Of a stretch of 64,000 bases of DNA, positions 29,535 to 39,283 are shown piece by piece (the stretch's first letter is position 1; every line of letters begins with the position of its first letter). The translations under genes were made by a program, and so were the position numbers. This DNA comes from Hyphomicrobiales bacterium (GTDB lineage: Bacteria > Pseudomonadota > Alphaproteobacteria > Rhizobiales > Xanthobacteraceae): assembly GCA_021732215.1 (NCBI GenBank), contig JAKFVL010000018.1:102254-166253 (forward strand). Direction: 5' to 3'. The notes under the pieces were generated by a model. That model was not told the DNA's origin, did not search any database, and worked only from the letters and a program-made list of their open reading frames with translations.

Positions 29535-30995
29535 ATGGGCATGACCCATTCACAGAACCAGCTGCCGGGCCGCAATTCGAAAAAGCCGATCGTGCACGTG
29601 ATCGGAGGCGGCCTTGCCGGCTCAGAGGCAGCCTGGCAGATCGCCAGCCGTGGCGTGGGCGTCGTTCTCCACGAGATGCGGCCGATCCGGACGACGGAAG
29701 CCCACCGGACCGAGGGATTGGCAGAGCTGGTCTGTTCCAACTCCTTTCGCTCCGACGACGCCAACACCAACGCCGTTGGTCTGCTACATGCAGAGATGCG
29801 GCGGATGGGATCGCTGATTATGCGCGCTGCCGACGCCAATCAGGTGCCGGCTGGCGGCGCGCTGGCGGTTGATCGCGACCACTTCTCGGCTGCCGTCGAG
29901 GGCGCGCTGCGCAGCCACCCGCTGATCGAAATCCAGCGCGGCGAGATCGATGGCATTCCACCGTCCGACTGGGACAACGTGATCGTGGCGACCGGGCCGC
30001 TCACGTCCGCGCCGCTGGCGACCGCGATCCGTTCCCTGACCGACGAAAGCGCCCTCGCCTTTTTCGATGCGATCGCTCCGATCGTGCATCGGGATTCCAT
30101 CGACATGTCGCTGGCCTGGTTTCAGTCGCGCTACGACAAGGTCGGTCCCGGCGGCACCGGCGCCGACTACATCAACTGCCCTCTAACGCGCGAACAATAC
30201 GATGTATTCGTCGATGCGCTGATTGCTGGCGACAAGACCGACTTCAAGGAATGGGAGACGAACACGCCTTACTTCGATGGCTGCCTGCCGATCGAGGTGA
30301 TGGCCGATCGCGGCCGCGAAACGCTGCGTCACGGCCCGATGAAGCCGTTCGGGTTGACCAATCCGCACAATCCGACGGTGAAAGCCTATGCCATCGTTCA
30401 GCTCCGTCAGGACAACAAGCTCGGCACGCTCTACAACATGGTCGGATTTCAGACCAAGTTGAAGCACGGCGAGCAGACGCGCATCTTCCGCACCATTCCC
30501 GGCCTCGCTAAAGCCGAATTCGCGCGGCTCGGTGGGCTGCATCGCAATACATTTCTCAATTCGCCAAAGCTACTCGATCCGCAGTTGCGGCTGAAAGCCC
30601 AACCGAGGTTGCGTTTCGCCGGTCAGATGACGGGCTGCGAAGGATATGTGGAATCGGCCGCAATCGGATTGCTCGCGGGCCTATTCGCCTCATCGGACGC
30701 GACTGCAACGGATGTGGCGGCACCGCCGCCGACCACGGCCTTTGGCGCCCTGCTGGGCCACATTACCGGCGGCCACATCGAAACCATCGATGCGGGGCCG
30801 CGCTCGTTTCAGCCGATGAATATCAACTTCGGTCTGTTTCCGCCTTTGGCAGCCGCACCAACCAAGAAGGCGGATGGGTCACGTCTGCGCGGCCCGGAAA
30901 AGACAATCGCGAGGAAGCAGGCGTTGAGCGCGCGTGCGCTCGGCGATATCGATCTCTGGATCGCAACGATGCCCCGGATCGCCACAGCTGCATAA
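29535..30995 (+). CDS. trmFO: Methylenetetrahydrofolate-tRNA-(uracil-5-)-methyltransferase
   Basis: Folate- and FAD-dependent enzyme that makes ribothymidine at position 54 of tRNAs. The 486 residues fit the family. The FAD Rossmann motif [17 protein letters not shown] is at about 21-37, the catalytic cysteine region [16 protein letters not shown] near 61-76, and the C-terminal block [24 protein letters not shown]. The first 15 polar residues may be untranslated if a later start is used. It converges with the complex-I-assembly-type gene, 4 bp apart. Confidence 0.95.
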   Translation: MGMTHSQNQLPGRNSKKPIVHVIGGGLAGSEAAWQIASRGVGVVLHEMRPIRTTEAHRTEGLAELVCSNSFRSDDANTNAVGLLHAEMRRMGSLIMRAADANQVPAGGALAVDRDHFSAAVEGALRSHPLIEIQRGEIDGIPPSDWDNVIVATGPLTSAPLATAIRSLTDESALAFFDAIAPIVHRDSIDMSLAWFQSRYDKVGPGGTGADYINCPLTREQYDVFVDALIAGDKTDFKEWETNTPYFDGCLPIEVMADRGRETLRHGPMKPFGLTNPHNPTVKAYAIVQLRQDNKLGTLYNMVGFQTKLKHGEQTRIFRTIPGLAKAEFARLGGLHRNTFLNSPKLLDPQLRLKAQPRLRFAGQMTGCEGYVESAAIGLLAGLFASSDATATDVAAPPPTTAFGALLGHITGGHIETIDAGPRSFQPMNINFGLFPPLAAAPTKKADGSRLRGPEKTIARKQALSARALGDIDLWIATMPRIATAA

Positions 30996-30998
30996 CGA

Positions 30999-31829
30999 TC
31001 AGAACTTGGCGCGCCACAGCGTCCAGAGCGTACGCAATCGCGAGCGCTCAACAGGCTGGAATGGATTATCCGGATTTTCTGCATCGAGCTCGCGGCGGAG
31101 CAAGGCCAACAGCAAGAACGCCGGGCGGGCTGTTTGAGGAATCGCCGCAAGCAAAGCGATGGCCGCATCCAAATGGGATCGCGCGATGCCGCGAAGGTGC
31201 CCGATCAGCTCGAGCAGTTCAGGCGTCGTTTGTCCGGCAAAGACCGTTTCGGGTTCAACATCGAACCTGCCGATCTGGTCGGCGGGAAGAAACAACTGCC
31301 GGCGAGATGCGTGGAGCGGAAGCAGTCTGATTGTCCGCGCAATGCCGATCGCCCGCCCCGCCCGCCGCGCCAGCAATGCGACCTGCTCCGAACTCGCACC
31401 AAGAATTTGCGCGCCAAGCGCGAGCAATGCTCCGTCTGTTTGCTCCGCGTAGTTTTCCAGTTCGATCAGCGTTTGCATCGGATCGTCGTAAAGATCGAAA
31501 CGATGCGCATCGATCAGCGAATCGATCGTGCCGGCAGGCAGGTGATGCTCCGCGATCGCGCGCAGCAGTTCAGCGGCAACCGGGTTGCCCCCAACCTCGC
31601 CGTGTTCCTTCCCCGCCACTGCATCGGCCCACCACTGCAGCCGGATTTCGCCTGGCAACGGCTGGCTGACCATATCGCGGACCCGCGACACCTCAGTATT
31701 GAAGGCATAGAGCGCGAGCAAGGCACGGCGGTGTTCTGGCTCGGTGAACAGCGTCAGCGCATAATGCTCGAAATCTTTCAAACGCACATCGTTCGCACAG
31801 AGATCCGCATCGCTGACCGATCCACTCAT
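30999..31829 (-). CDS. Squalene/phytoene-synthase-fold protein, NDUFAF6-like
   Basis: The 276-residue protein has the all-helical squalene/phytoene synthase fold, but the usual catalytic aspartate clusters are degenerate (first site TEVSRVRDMVSQPLPGE; second region around IGIARTIRLLPLHASRRQLFLP). It matches the group that includes the mitochondrial complex I assembly factor NDUFAF6. The start overlaps the stop of the upstream Mth938-type gene (ATGA, 31826-31829), a homologue of NDUFAF3. Coupling of both assembly factors, behind secDF, supports a role in complex I or membrane-protein biogenesis rather than terpenoid synthesis. Confidence 0.8.
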   Translation of the reverse strand: MSGSVSDADLCANDVRLKDFEHYALTLFTEPEHRRALLALYAFNTEVSRVRDMVSQPLPGEIRLQWWADAVAGKEHGEVGGNPVAAELLRAIAEHHLPAGTIDSLIDAHRFDLYDDPMQTLIELENYAEQTDGALLALGAQILGASSEQVALLARRAGRAIGIARTIRLLPLHASRRQLFLPADQIGRFDVEPETVFAGQTTPELLELIGHLRGIARSHLDAAIALLAAIPQTARPAFLLLALLRRELDAENPDNPFQPVERSRLRTLWTLWRAKF

Positions 31830-32209
31830 GGCACAGCGAGCAACGCAGCAGCGACGCGACGCCGTTCGCCGATCATCACATTGAAGGTGCGGATCGCTGG
31901 ACCGGTCTGCATCGCATCGATCCCGATATGAAATTTCCGGAACACGTCGCGCAGAACCTCGGACGGCTGCCAGATTTCGGTTCCTGTGCCGATCAGCAGT
32001 GTATCGATGTTGCTGGAACGTTCAATCACGCGCGCAAGGCTGTAACGGTCGATCTGGCCGGGATTAGAGATGTCCCACGCCCACATCGAATCGGGCAGGC
32101 ACAGCAACGAGCCGCGATGCGACATGTCGGCAAAGCGAAATCCGCCGTTGCCGTAGGCGTCGATGGGCGCGGACCTCGGAAGATGCGGGGCGTCCGGCGA
32201 TCCCGGCAT
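31826..32209 (-). CDS. Mth938/DUF498 domain protein, NDUFAF3-like
   Basis: A 127-residue Mth938-like protein: APIDAYGNGGFRFADMSHRGSLLCLP, then DRYSLARVIERSSNIDTLLIGTGTEIWQPSEVLRDVFRKFHIGIDAMQTGPAIRTFNVMIGERR. Human NDUFAF3, a complex I assembly factor, has this fold. The ATG at 32209 is 2 bp past the secF stop, and the stop overlaps the next gene by ATGA, so it is firmly part of the yajC-secDF operon. The conserved neighbourhood suggests a link between Sec insertion and complex I assembly; the mechanism is not established. Confidence 0.85.
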   Translation of the reverse strand: MPGSPDAPHLPRSAPIDAYGNGGFRFADMSHRGSLLCLPDSMWAWDISNPGQIDRYSLARVIERSSNIDTLLIGTGTEIWQPSEVLRDVFRKFHIGIDAMQTGPAIRTFNVMIGERRRVAAALLAVP

Positions 32210-32211
32210 GG

Positions 32212-33213
32212 TCAGGGTCTGGACGGTTTCTCGGGCGCGTCGCGCGTCGTGCCGACGCCGAGATAGATCAGCAACGGAGCCGCAATGAAGATCGACGTGT
32301 AGGTGCCGACGAGGACCACGCCGAACATCATGGTCGCCGAGAAGCTGTGGATGGCCTTGCCGCCGAACAGCAGCAGCGCGAACAACGCCAGCGTTACGGT
32401 GACGTGGGTGATGATCGAGCGCGACAGGGTCGAGTTGATCGACTGATTGAGCAGTTCGGGCATCGGCATCTTCTTGTAACGCCGCAACAGTTCGCGGATA
32501 CGATCGTAGATCACGACCGTGTCGTTCAGTGAATAGCCGAGAATCGTCAGCAGCGCCGCGATACTTGTGAGATCGAAATCGATCTGCGCGATCGACATGA
32601 AGCCGATGGTGAGCACGATATCGTGTATGTTGGCGATCATGGCGCCGAGCGCAAACTGCCACTCGAAGCGGAACCACAGATAGATCAGAATTCCGAGGAT
32701 CGCGAGCATCAGTCCGAGCACGCCGAATGCCAATAGCTCGCTCGACACGCGCGGGCCAACGACCTCGACGCGGCGGTAGTCGATATCATTTCCCAGAGTA
32801 GCGCGAACCTTCTGAACCGCCACCTGCTGGGCGGCATCGCCGCCGGGTTGCTCCGCGATCCGGATCAGCACGTCATTGGGGCCGCCGAACTGCTGGAGCT
32901 GAACGTCGCCCAATCCCAACGTGCCGAGCTTTGTGCGCAAATCGGCAATATCTGCGGGGCCGGATTTAGTCTGGATTTCGAGCAGCGTTCCACCTTTGAA
33001 GTCGATGCCGAAATTGAGGCCGTGGGTGAAATACAGCGCAATGGCAATGATCGAGGCGATCGCCGAGATCGGAAAGCTGATGCGGCGAAAGCGCATGAAA
33101 TCGAACGTCGTATCGTCCGGAACAATACGCATCGACGGCAGCCAGCCCATGATGCTCACGATCGTCAGAACGACAATGAACACCGCAAGCGCAATGACAA
33201 TCCAGGTGGTCAC
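32212..33213 (-). CDS. secF: Protein translocase subunit SecF
   Basis: Inner-membrane partner of SecD that pulls preproteins through SecYEG using proton motive force. The 333 residues have the family motifs: FTHGLNFGIDFKGGTLLEI, a periplasmic domain, then five helices with DLTSIAALLTILGYSLNDTVVIYDRIRE and the C-terminal SRSIITHVTVTLALFALLLFGG. It follows secD by 16 bp in the operon yajC-secD-secF-Mth938 gene-NDUFAF6-like gene. Confidence 0.96.
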   Translation of the reverse strand: MTTWIVIALAVFIVVLTIVSIMGWLPSMRIVPDDTTFDFMRFRRISFPISAIASIIAIALYFTHGLNFGIDFKGGTLLEIQTKSGPADIADLRTKLGTLGLGDVQLQQFGGPNDVLIRIAEQPGGDAAQQVAVQKVRATLGNDIDYRRVEVVGPRVSSELLAFGVLGLMLAILGILIYLWFRFEWQFALGAMIANIHDIVLTIGFMSIAQIDFDLTSIAALLTILGYSLNDTVVIYDRIRELLRRYKKMPMPELLNQSINSTLSRSIITHVTVTLALFALLLFGGKAIHSFSATMMFGVVLVGTYTSIFIAAPLLIYLGVGTTRDAPEKPSRP

Positions 33214-33229
33214 GACTGATCAAACTCCC

Positions 33230-34828
33230 TTAGATCGGCACAGCCTGGGGCCGCTTCCAGCGGACCCAGGTGGCCACGATCAGGCGCGTGACCGTGAATG
33301 CAGTGAAAACCGTGGTGATGATGCCAATACCCAGCGTCACGGCGAATCCGCGCACGGGCCCGGTGCCGATATAGAAAAGAACCGCTGCGGCAATAAACGT
33401 CGTGATGTTGGAATCCATGATGGTCGCGAGCGCGCGCGTAAAGCCGGCATCGATAGCCGAAATAGGCGTCCGGCCGCTGCGCAGTTCTTCACGGATGCGC
33501 TCGTAGATCAGAACGTTGGAATCGACCGCGATGCCGACCGTCAACACGATGCCGGCAATGCCCGGCAAGGTCAGCGTCGCATTGAGCAGCGAGAGGATAC
33601 CGAAAATCATCGCGACATTTATCGCAACCGCCACGTTGGCAAAGAAGCCGAACAGGCGGTAGGTCAGCAGCATGAACACCACGACCAGAACCGAGCCGAC
33701 GTAGGACGCAAGCTCGCCCGCCGCGATCGAGTCTTGGCCGAGACCCGGACCGACGTTGCGCTCTTCGATGATCGTCAGCGGCGCTGGCAGCGCACCGGCG
33801 CGCAACAGGATCGCGAGATCGTTGGCCTGCTGCACCGTGAAATTGCCGGAAATCTGCCCCGAGCCGCCGGTGATCGGCTCCTGAATGACGGGCGCCGAAA
33901 TCACCTCGTTATCGAGAACGATGGCAAACGGCTGCTTGACGTTCTCTGTGGTTGCGACGGCGAACTTGCGTGAGCCGGACGTATTGAATTTAAAGGAAAC
34001 GATCGGCTGGCCGCTGCGCTGATCGAACCCGGGCTGCGCATCGGTCAGGTCGCCGCCCGAGACGAGAACCTGCTTCTTGATGACATACGGCTGTTTCGGA
34101 GCCTCCGCGCCCTGGAGGATCTCGGAGTCCGGCGGCACCCGCCCCTGCCCGATCTGCTCGGGCGACACAGACGTGTCGACCATGCGGAATTCCATCTTCG
34201 CCGTTTTGCCGATGATCCCCTTGAGCTGGGTCGGGTCCTGAAGGCCCGGCACCTGAACGAGAATGCGGTCCAGCCCCTGCCGTTGAATCAGCGGCTCGAC
34301 GGTGCCTAGTTCGTTGACTCGACGCTCGATGATCTGGATCGACTGCTCAACCGACTGACGGATACGGTCGTTGATTGCGGCCGGTGGAATCGTAAGACGG
34401 ACCAGACCTCCGCCCGCGTCGGTCACCTCCGCTGTCCGTTGACCGCTGGTGCCGAGCAGACCGCCAAGCGGCTGCGACAGCTCGCGTAACTTTGGAAGTG
34501 CGGCCGCAAGGTCGGTGTCCTTGACGCGAACTTCGACCGTATCGCCACGAACAGCCAAGCCCGAATAACCGAGCTTTGCGTCGCGCAGCACGCGCCGGAC
34601 GTCGTCACGCACCTGCTCGAGTTTTTCTTTCTTCACCGCGTTCGAATCGACGGCCAGCAAAAGATGCGAACCGCCCTGCAGATCAAGGCCAAGCACGAGA
34701 TGGCGTTGCGCCCATTTCGGCCAGGTCTTGACGGTCTTTTCCGGAAAGAAGTTCGGAACTGCGCACAAACACACGATGAATGCCGTGAAGATGATCGCGA
34801 GCGCTTTCCATCGCGTGAAATACAACAT
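33230..34828 (-). CDS. secD: Protein translocase subunit SecD
   Basis: SecDF chaperone subunit, 532 residues. It has an N-terminal helix (WKALAIIFTAFIVCLCAVPNFF), the LGLDLQGGSHLLLAVD motif, a large periplasmic P1 domain with VEPLIQRQGLDRILVQVPG, and a C-terminal six-helix bundle containing GIAGIVLTVGIAVDSNVLIYERIREE and the proton-relay aspartate. It lies 50 bp after yajC, as usual in alphaproteobacteria. Confidence 0.96.
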   Translation of the reverse strand: MLYFTRWKALAIIFTAFIVCLCAVPNFFPEKTVKTWPKWAQRHLVLGLDLQGGSHLLLAVDSNAVKKEKLEQVRDDVRRVLRDAKLGYSGLAVRGDTVEVRVKDTDLAAALPKLRELSQPLGGLLGTSGQRTAEVTDAGGGLVRLTIPPAAINDRIRQSVEQSIQIIERRVNELGTVEPLIQRQGLDRILVQVPGLQDPTQLKGIIGKTAKMEFRMVDTSVSPEQIGQGRVPPDSEILQGAEAPKQPYVIKKQVLVSGGDLTDAQPGFDQRSGQPIVSFKFNTSGSRKFAVATTENVKQPFAIVLDNEVISAPVIQEPITGGSGQISGNFTVQQANDLAILLRAGALPAPLTIIEERNVGPGLGQDSIAAGELASYVGSVLVVVFMLLTYRLFGFFANVAVAINVAMIFGILSLLNATLTLPGIAGIVLTVGIAVDSNVLIYERIREELRSGRTPISAIDAGFTRALATIMDSNITTFIAAAVLFYIGTGPVRGFAVTLGIGIITTVFTAFTVTRLIVATWVRWKRPQAVPI

Positions 34829-34878
34829 CGATCAGACCCGTCCGGTGAAAATGAATCAGGAGGCTGGCGCAGACGCCT

Positions 34879-35214
34879 TTAAGCGTCGTCCTTGGCCGGC
34901 TCGCCCTTGGTGCGCACGCCCGAGATCAGTTGGCGGACCTGACGGACGCGGACGCCGTCAGCAATCTCGACTTCGATCTGCTCGTCATCGACCACCTTGG
35001 TCACCTTGCCGACCAAACCTCCGGACGTCACAACCGTATCGCCGCGGCGCACGTTCTTCACCAACTCGTTATGATCCTTGATCTTCTTCTGCTGCGGGCG
35101 GAGGATCAGAAAATACATGATGACGAAGATCAGCGCGAAAGGCAGCAGCGACATCAGCATCGAGTTGGCGTCACCGCCAGCTGCGGCCTGGGCGTAGGCA
35201 GGGGAAATCAGCAT
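34879..35214 (-). CDS. yajC: Sec translocon accessory protein YajC
   Basis: The 111-residue protein has a short N-terminal leader, one transmembrane helix (MSLLPFALIFVIMYFLILRPQQKK) and a basic cytosolic domain (RRGDTVVTSGGLVGKVTKV, VRVRQVRQLISGVR). YajC binds SecDF in the holotranslocon. It is the promoter-proximal gene of the secDF operon, divergent from the DUF815 ATPase across a 282-bp gap. Confidence 0.94.
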   Translation of the reverse strand: MLISPAYAQAAAGGDANSMLMSLLPFALIFVIMYFLILRPQQKKIKDHNELVKNVRRGDTVVTSGGLVGKVTKVVDDEQIEVEIADGVRVRQVRQLISGVRTKGEPAKDDA

Positions 35215-35496
35215 TCAGCTATCCTCGTGAAGCGGCGCTCATTGGCTCTAACGCATTGGCGTCAAGCGTATTTGGCGCGAATTCGCGCGGACTATAACGG
35301 TCGCGGTCCCAATTGCAACGCCGCCAGTCCTGCTGTTTTCGCAGGCTTTTTTCGTCCTGCAAGCCTTGACTTGGAAGCCATCCGTCCCGATTGATCGGGC
35401 ATCATCTCAAGCCTGCCTCACCCGGTTTCGGTCAACAAAATCGAGACTTCAGTGGCAGGTTGACGTCGCCCGGATGCCGCTTCGGATACCAACGCC

Positions 35497-36459
35497 ATGT
35501 CGAAAAAACCAACAAAACCGACGACGGCGCGCCGAGCTGCCGCAAGCAAGCAACCGGCGCGCGCGACAAAACGTCATGCGGCCAAAATGCTGCCTGGAAG
35601 CAACGAGCGCATGATCCGCGCCCTTGAGGCCATCGCAGCTCATCTCTCAGGTCACGCCACGTCGTCCGACGATACAGAGACCTTGGCAAGCGCAGACGCA
35701 TTCGTCTGGCATCCGAACGGACGCCTCGCGCCGGTACCGCACGTCAGCCGGGTCGATCTGACGCTGCTCAAGGGCATCGACCGGATGCGCGACATCCTGA
35801 TGGAGAACACCGAGCGCTTCGCCAAAGGACTGCCCGCAAACAACGCGCTGCTCTGGGGCGCGCGGGGCATGGGCAAGTCGTCGCTGGTAAAGGCCGTTCA
35901 CGCCAGCGTCAATGCGCTAGCCAAGGTGCGCGGGTGCCTCAAGCTGATCGAAATCCACCGTGAAGATATCGAAACTCTTCCGATGCTGATGACGTTGCTG
36001 CGCGGCTCGAATTACCGTTTCATCATCTTCTGCGACGACCTGTCGTTCGACGGCAACGATGCATCCTATAAGTCGCTGAAGGCGGTGCTCGAAGGCGGTA
36101 TCGAGGGGCGTCCTGATAACGTCATCCTCTACGCCACATCGAACCGGCGTCATCTGCTGCCGCGCGACATGATCGAGAACGAGCGCTCGACCGCAATCAA
36201 TCCCGGCGAAGCGGTTGAAGAGAAGGTATCGCTGTCAGATCGTTTCGGTCTCTGGCTCGGTTTTCATCGCTGCAGTCAGGACGAATATCTCGCCATGATC
36301 CATGCGTATGCGAAGCACTTCCGCCTGCGCATCGACCAGGACGAACTGGAACGCGAGGCTCTCGAATGGTCGACCACCCGGGGATCAAGATCCGGCCGCG
36401 TGGCATGGCAGTTCATTCAGGAACTGGCTGGACGACTTGGCGTAAAACTGACGACGTGA
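35497..36459 (+). CDS. DUF815 family AAA-type ATPase
   Basis: The 320-residue ATPase has an N-terminal basic tail (SKKPTKPTTARRAAASKQPAR) and a P-loop domain with Walker A GARGMGKSS at residues 121-129, Walker B FIIFCDDLSFDG, and sensor-like LYATSNRRHLLPRDM. It ends in a small helical lid (RVAWQFIQELAGRLGVKL). DUF815 proteins are conserved next to this cluster in alphaproteobacteria; their cellular role is not known to me. Start was chosen at the first ATG; an internal start at M31 cannot be excluded. Confidence 0.88.
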   Translation: MSKKPTKPTTARRAAASKQPARATKRHAAKMLPGSNERMIRALEAIAAHLSGHATSSDDTETLASADAFVWHPNGRLAPVPHVSRVDLTLLKGIDRMRDILMENTERFAKGLPANNALLWGARGMGKSSLVKAVHASVNALAKVRGCLKLIEIHREDIETLPMLMTLLRGSNYRFIIFCDDLSFDGNDASYKSLKAVLEGGIEGRPDNVILYATSNRRHLLPRDMIENERSTAINPGEAVEEKVSLSDRFGLWLGFHRCSQDEYLAMIHAYAKHFRLRIDQDELEREALEWSTTRGSRSGRVAWQFIQELAGRLGVKLTT

Positions 36460-36499
36460 CCGCGGCACCGCTCACGCCGATGTCAATCTTCGCGTTATC

Positions 36500-37819
36500 T
36501 CAGGTCCCGTTGAGGAACTGGAGCGGATCGATCGGCGACGATCCCTTGCGGATTTCGAAGTGAAGCTGTGGCGAGCTCACTCCTCCGGTCTGGCCGGATT
36601 TGGCAATGGTCTGGCCGCGCTTGATCGTATCGCCGCGCTTCACCATCAACTCGCTCGCATGGGCATATGCGGTAACGTAGCCGTTGGAGTGGCGCACCAG
36701 AACCAGGTTACCGTAGTCCTTCAATTCGTTACCTGAATAAGCCACGACGCCGTCTTCGGCAGCCTTGACCGGGGTTCCTTCCGGAACGGCAACGTTGATA
36801 CCGTCATTCTGCTTGCCGTTCGCCTTCGCGCCGTAGCCAGCGATCACCCGGCCGCGTGCGGGCCAGCGGAACGACGGCAACGCGCTTGTCGTCTCGGTCG
36901 CCTTCGCGGGCTCCGCTTCTGGAACGTCCGGCGTCGCACTCGCAAGCCGGGCCTTCTGCTGAGGCTCCGGCACGCCCGGCTTTGCCTGAGGCGCTTGCAC
37001 GGCAGCGACTTGAGCAGGCTTGGTTTCCGTTGCCGGCTGCGCCGCGGTCTTCGCACCCGGAACGACAACCTTCGATCCGATCGCAAGCTGCGATGTCGAT
37101 GTGAGTTTGTTGGCCTTGGCGAGTTGAGTCAGCGTCACATTATAGCGGCGCGAAATGCTCATCAGCGTTTCGCCGCGATTGACGACATGCACATTCGAAG
37201 CTGTCTGGAACGGCGCGGGCGCCACAGCAGGCGAAGCGGCGACTTGAGGCGCGGGCGCGCGGGGAATGATCAGTTGCTGACCCGGCTGAAGCGCCCGCGG
37301 CCCCTTGTAACCATTGGCCTGAAGTATCGCGGCGCTGGAGACGTTGTAGCGGCGCGAGATGCTTTCCAGAGTGTCGCTGGTACCAACAATGATCGTGGTG
37401 CCGCCGTTCTGGTTCCACGCCGGCTTGGTCGCAGCCACAGAACGCGGCGCGACAGTGCCGGTTGACTCAATTGGCGCAGCCGGCGGCGTGTAGGACGATA
37501 GCCCCCGCCCACCGCCCGACACACCCTGATGCTGCGGATAGGATGGGTAGCTCTGCGGCGCGGACACCGGCGGCGGCAAAGGCGCCGAGGAATACTGCTG
37601 CGATGGAGGCTGTGTAGCTGGGCGATTGTACTGCGGAAGCTGCTGCTGCGGGACAGAAGCAGTCGTGTCCTGCCGGGACGAAAATGGATTGGAGAAACTG
37701 TTCTGCGAGAAGCGCGTCTGGGTATCTGCGCTGCATCCGGCAAAAGCGACAGAAATAAGCGCCAAAGCCGCGACTTGCGGCCTGCGGCGCGAGCAAAGCA
37801 ACTCGGCTACGCTGGACAT
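36500..37819 (-). CDS. LysM/M23 lipoprotein, NlpD/DipM-like amidase activator
   Basis: The 439-residue lipoprotein has a lipobox ending at C29 (LISVAFAGC), a long Pro/Gln-rich linker, and two LysM domains (about 141-187 and 209-254, both with SISRRYNV). It ends in a C-terminal LytM/M23 domain (about 320-436). The zinc ligands of active LytM enzymes are replaced (QNDGIN instead of HxGxD; QLHFE instead of HxH). It is therefore probably a cell-division activator of amidases such as NlpD or DipM, not a peptidase. It lies 126 bp after pcm, the classical pcm-nlpD order. Confidence 0.88.
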   Translation of the reverse strand: MSSVAELLCSRRRPQVAALALISVAFAGCSADTQTRFSQNSFSNPFSSRQDTTASVPQQQLPQYNRPATQPPSQQYSSAPLPPPVSAPQSYPSYPQHQGVSGGGRGLSSYTPPAAPIESTGTVAPRSVAATKPAWNQNGGTTIIVGTSDTLESISRRYNVSSAAILQANGYKGPRALQPGQQLIIPRAPAPQVAASPAVAPAPFQTASNVHVVNRGETLMSISRRYNVTLTQLAKANKLTSTSQLAIGSKVVVPGAKTAAQPATETKPAQVAAVQAPQAKPGVPEPQQKARLASATPDVPEAEPAKATETTSALPSFRWPARGRVIAGYGAKANGKQNDGINVAVPEGTPVKAAEDGVVAYSGNELKDYGNLVLVRHSNGYVTAYAHASELMVKRGDTIKRGQTIAKSGQTGGVSSPQLHFEIRKGSSPIDPLQFLNGT

Positions 37820-37945
37820 GGTTACTCACTCATACGCAACAAACATACGCAACTATTGCAAATTTGAGTAAACACGCCGGTAGTAAAGAACCCTTTAACC
37901 GCCGGGAAAGCGCTTCAAAGGCTGAATGAAACGGCGATGCGGGCC

Positions 37946-38596
37946 TTACGTTTCGCGAGCAAGCCCTGCCAACGCCGGCACGAAACGAACATCGAGCAGA
38001 TCCTTGACCTCCTGCCCGGCTGCCGTGAGCCGCAACCGGCGAAGCGTCTGAATGCCATGAGGCGGTCCAACCGGAGCAACCAGCACGCCGTCCCGAGCCA
38101 GCCGGTCGATCAGCGCAGCCGGAATCGTTTCCAGCGCAGCGGTGACCATCACCCGATCGAACTGGCCGAGCGGCAAGTCCGCTGACAGGCCATCGCCGAC
38201 CTGAACATCGACGCGGTCACAGCCCAGCTTTGCGAGCCGTTGCTTCGCCGCATCAGCCAGCGTGCGAAAGCGTTCGACCGTGACGACATCGCGCGCGAGG
38301 CGCGACAACACGGCGGCCTGATAGCCAGAACCCGTTCCGATTTCGAGCACGCGATGCTGCGGCTTCAGCTGCAATTGCTCGGTCATATAGGCAACTACAA
38401 ACGGCTGGCTGATGGTCTGCCCGCAATCGATCGGCAGCGCCGTGTCGCGGTAGGCGCGATCGCGGTCGTCCGACATCACGAACACTTCGCGCGGCACGTC
38501 TTCCATCGCCCGAAGCACTGCCTGATCGCTGATTCCCCGCTGCCGCAACGTAAGCTGGAATTTCATCTTTTCGGATGGCTGGTCGGCAGCTGGCAT
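37946..38596 (-). CDS. pcm: Protein-L-isoaspartate O-methyltransferase
   Basis: SAM-dependent enzyme that initiates repair of isoaspartyl residues in aged proteins. The 216 residues show the family signatures [28 protein letters not shown], the SAM loop [15 protein letters not shown], and [13 protein letters not shown]. The usual alphaproteobacterial neighbours are surE upstream and nlpD downstream; here a plus-strand receiver gene and a palindromic repeat separate it from surE. The start may be M1 or M11. Confidence 0.95.
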   Translation of the reverse strand: MPAADQPSEKMKFQLTLRQRGISDQAVLRAMEDVPREVFVMSDDRDRAYRDTALPIDCGQTISQPFVVAYMTEQLQLKPQHRVLEIGTGSGYQAAVLSRLARDVVTVERFRTLADAAKQRLAKLGCDRVDVQVGDGLSADLPLGQFDRVMVTAALETIPAALIDRLARDGVLVAPVGPPHGIQTLRRLRLTAAGQEVKDLLDVRFVPALAGLARET

Positions 38597-38795
38597 TCAT
38601 CGCCTCTTTGCAGGCCGGATCGCGACCCTCGGCCATCGCCCCATGAGGGAAAGACCCCAAGTTGTCCCGGTTTCCGGGAATTTGGTCATCACCTTGTTCC
38701 ATTCACAAGGCCGCTCCCGCGCAATTGCTTTTGCCCGGAGCGGGGTTCTGTTCTAGGATTCGTTTCAGGCCTGATTTGGGGCAAGGGCAGCCGGA

Positions 38796-39173
38796 ATGAT
38801 GACGCTGGACGCGCGACGCAGTTCTGTCCTCGTGGTTGAGGACGAAGTCATGATCCGGATGATGGTGGTCGATATGCTGGAGCAGCTCGGCTATCACATC
38901 GCTGCCGAAGCCGGCGACATCGACGACGCGGTTCGCCTTGCAAACTCTGCCGAATTCGACCTCGCGATCCTCGACGTCAACGTCAACGGCCGCCTGATTT
39001 CGCCGGTCGCCGAAGCGGTCGAAGGCCGCAACCGCCCGTTCGTATTCGCAACCGGCTACGGCGTCCAGGGCTTGCCCGAAAAGTATCGTAACCGCCCGCT
39101 GCTGCAAAAGCCGTTTCAACTGGAAACCCTGTCGCGAGTCGTTCAAGGCGCGCTGAGCGGCACGGCGAACTGA
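38796..39173 (+). CDS. Single-domain response-regulator receiver protein
   Basis: The 125-residue protein is only a receiver domain: SVLVVEDEVMIRMMVVDMLEQLG supplies the acidic pocket, the phosphoacceptor aspartate is in LAILDVNVNG, and the conserved lysine is in LLQKPFQLETL with FVFATGYG before it. No output domain is present, so it probably relays phosphoryl groups or allosterically controls a partner. No histidine kinase gene is adjacent. It interrupts the surE-pcm neighbourhood on the opposite strand. Confidence 0.88.
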   Translation: MMTLDARRSSVLVVEDEVMIRMMVVDMLEQLGYHIAAEAGDIDDAVRLANSAEFDLAILDVNVNGRLISPVAEAVEGRNRPFVFATGYGVQGLPEKYRNRPLLQKPFQLETLSRVVQGALSGTAN

Positions 39174-39192
39174 GATTTGCCACTTGGTTATC

Positions 39193-39280
39193 GTCATGGC
39201 CGGGCTTGTCCCGGCCATCTACGTCTTTGTCACGACCATTCTGCAAAGACGTGGATGCCCGCAACAAGTGCGGGCATGAC
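39193..39280. repeat. GTCATGGCCGGG palindromic element, copy 1
   Basis: Terminal arms GTCATG/CATGAC enclose hairpin GGCCGGGCTTGTCCCGGCC, the pair ACGTCTT...AAGACGT and hairpin GCCCGCAACAAGTGCGGGC, a cloverleaf-like design. Same family as 40073-40159 and 41658-41773. It fills the gap between the convergent receiver and surE genes. Confidence 0.88.
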
Positions 39281-39283
39281 GTA

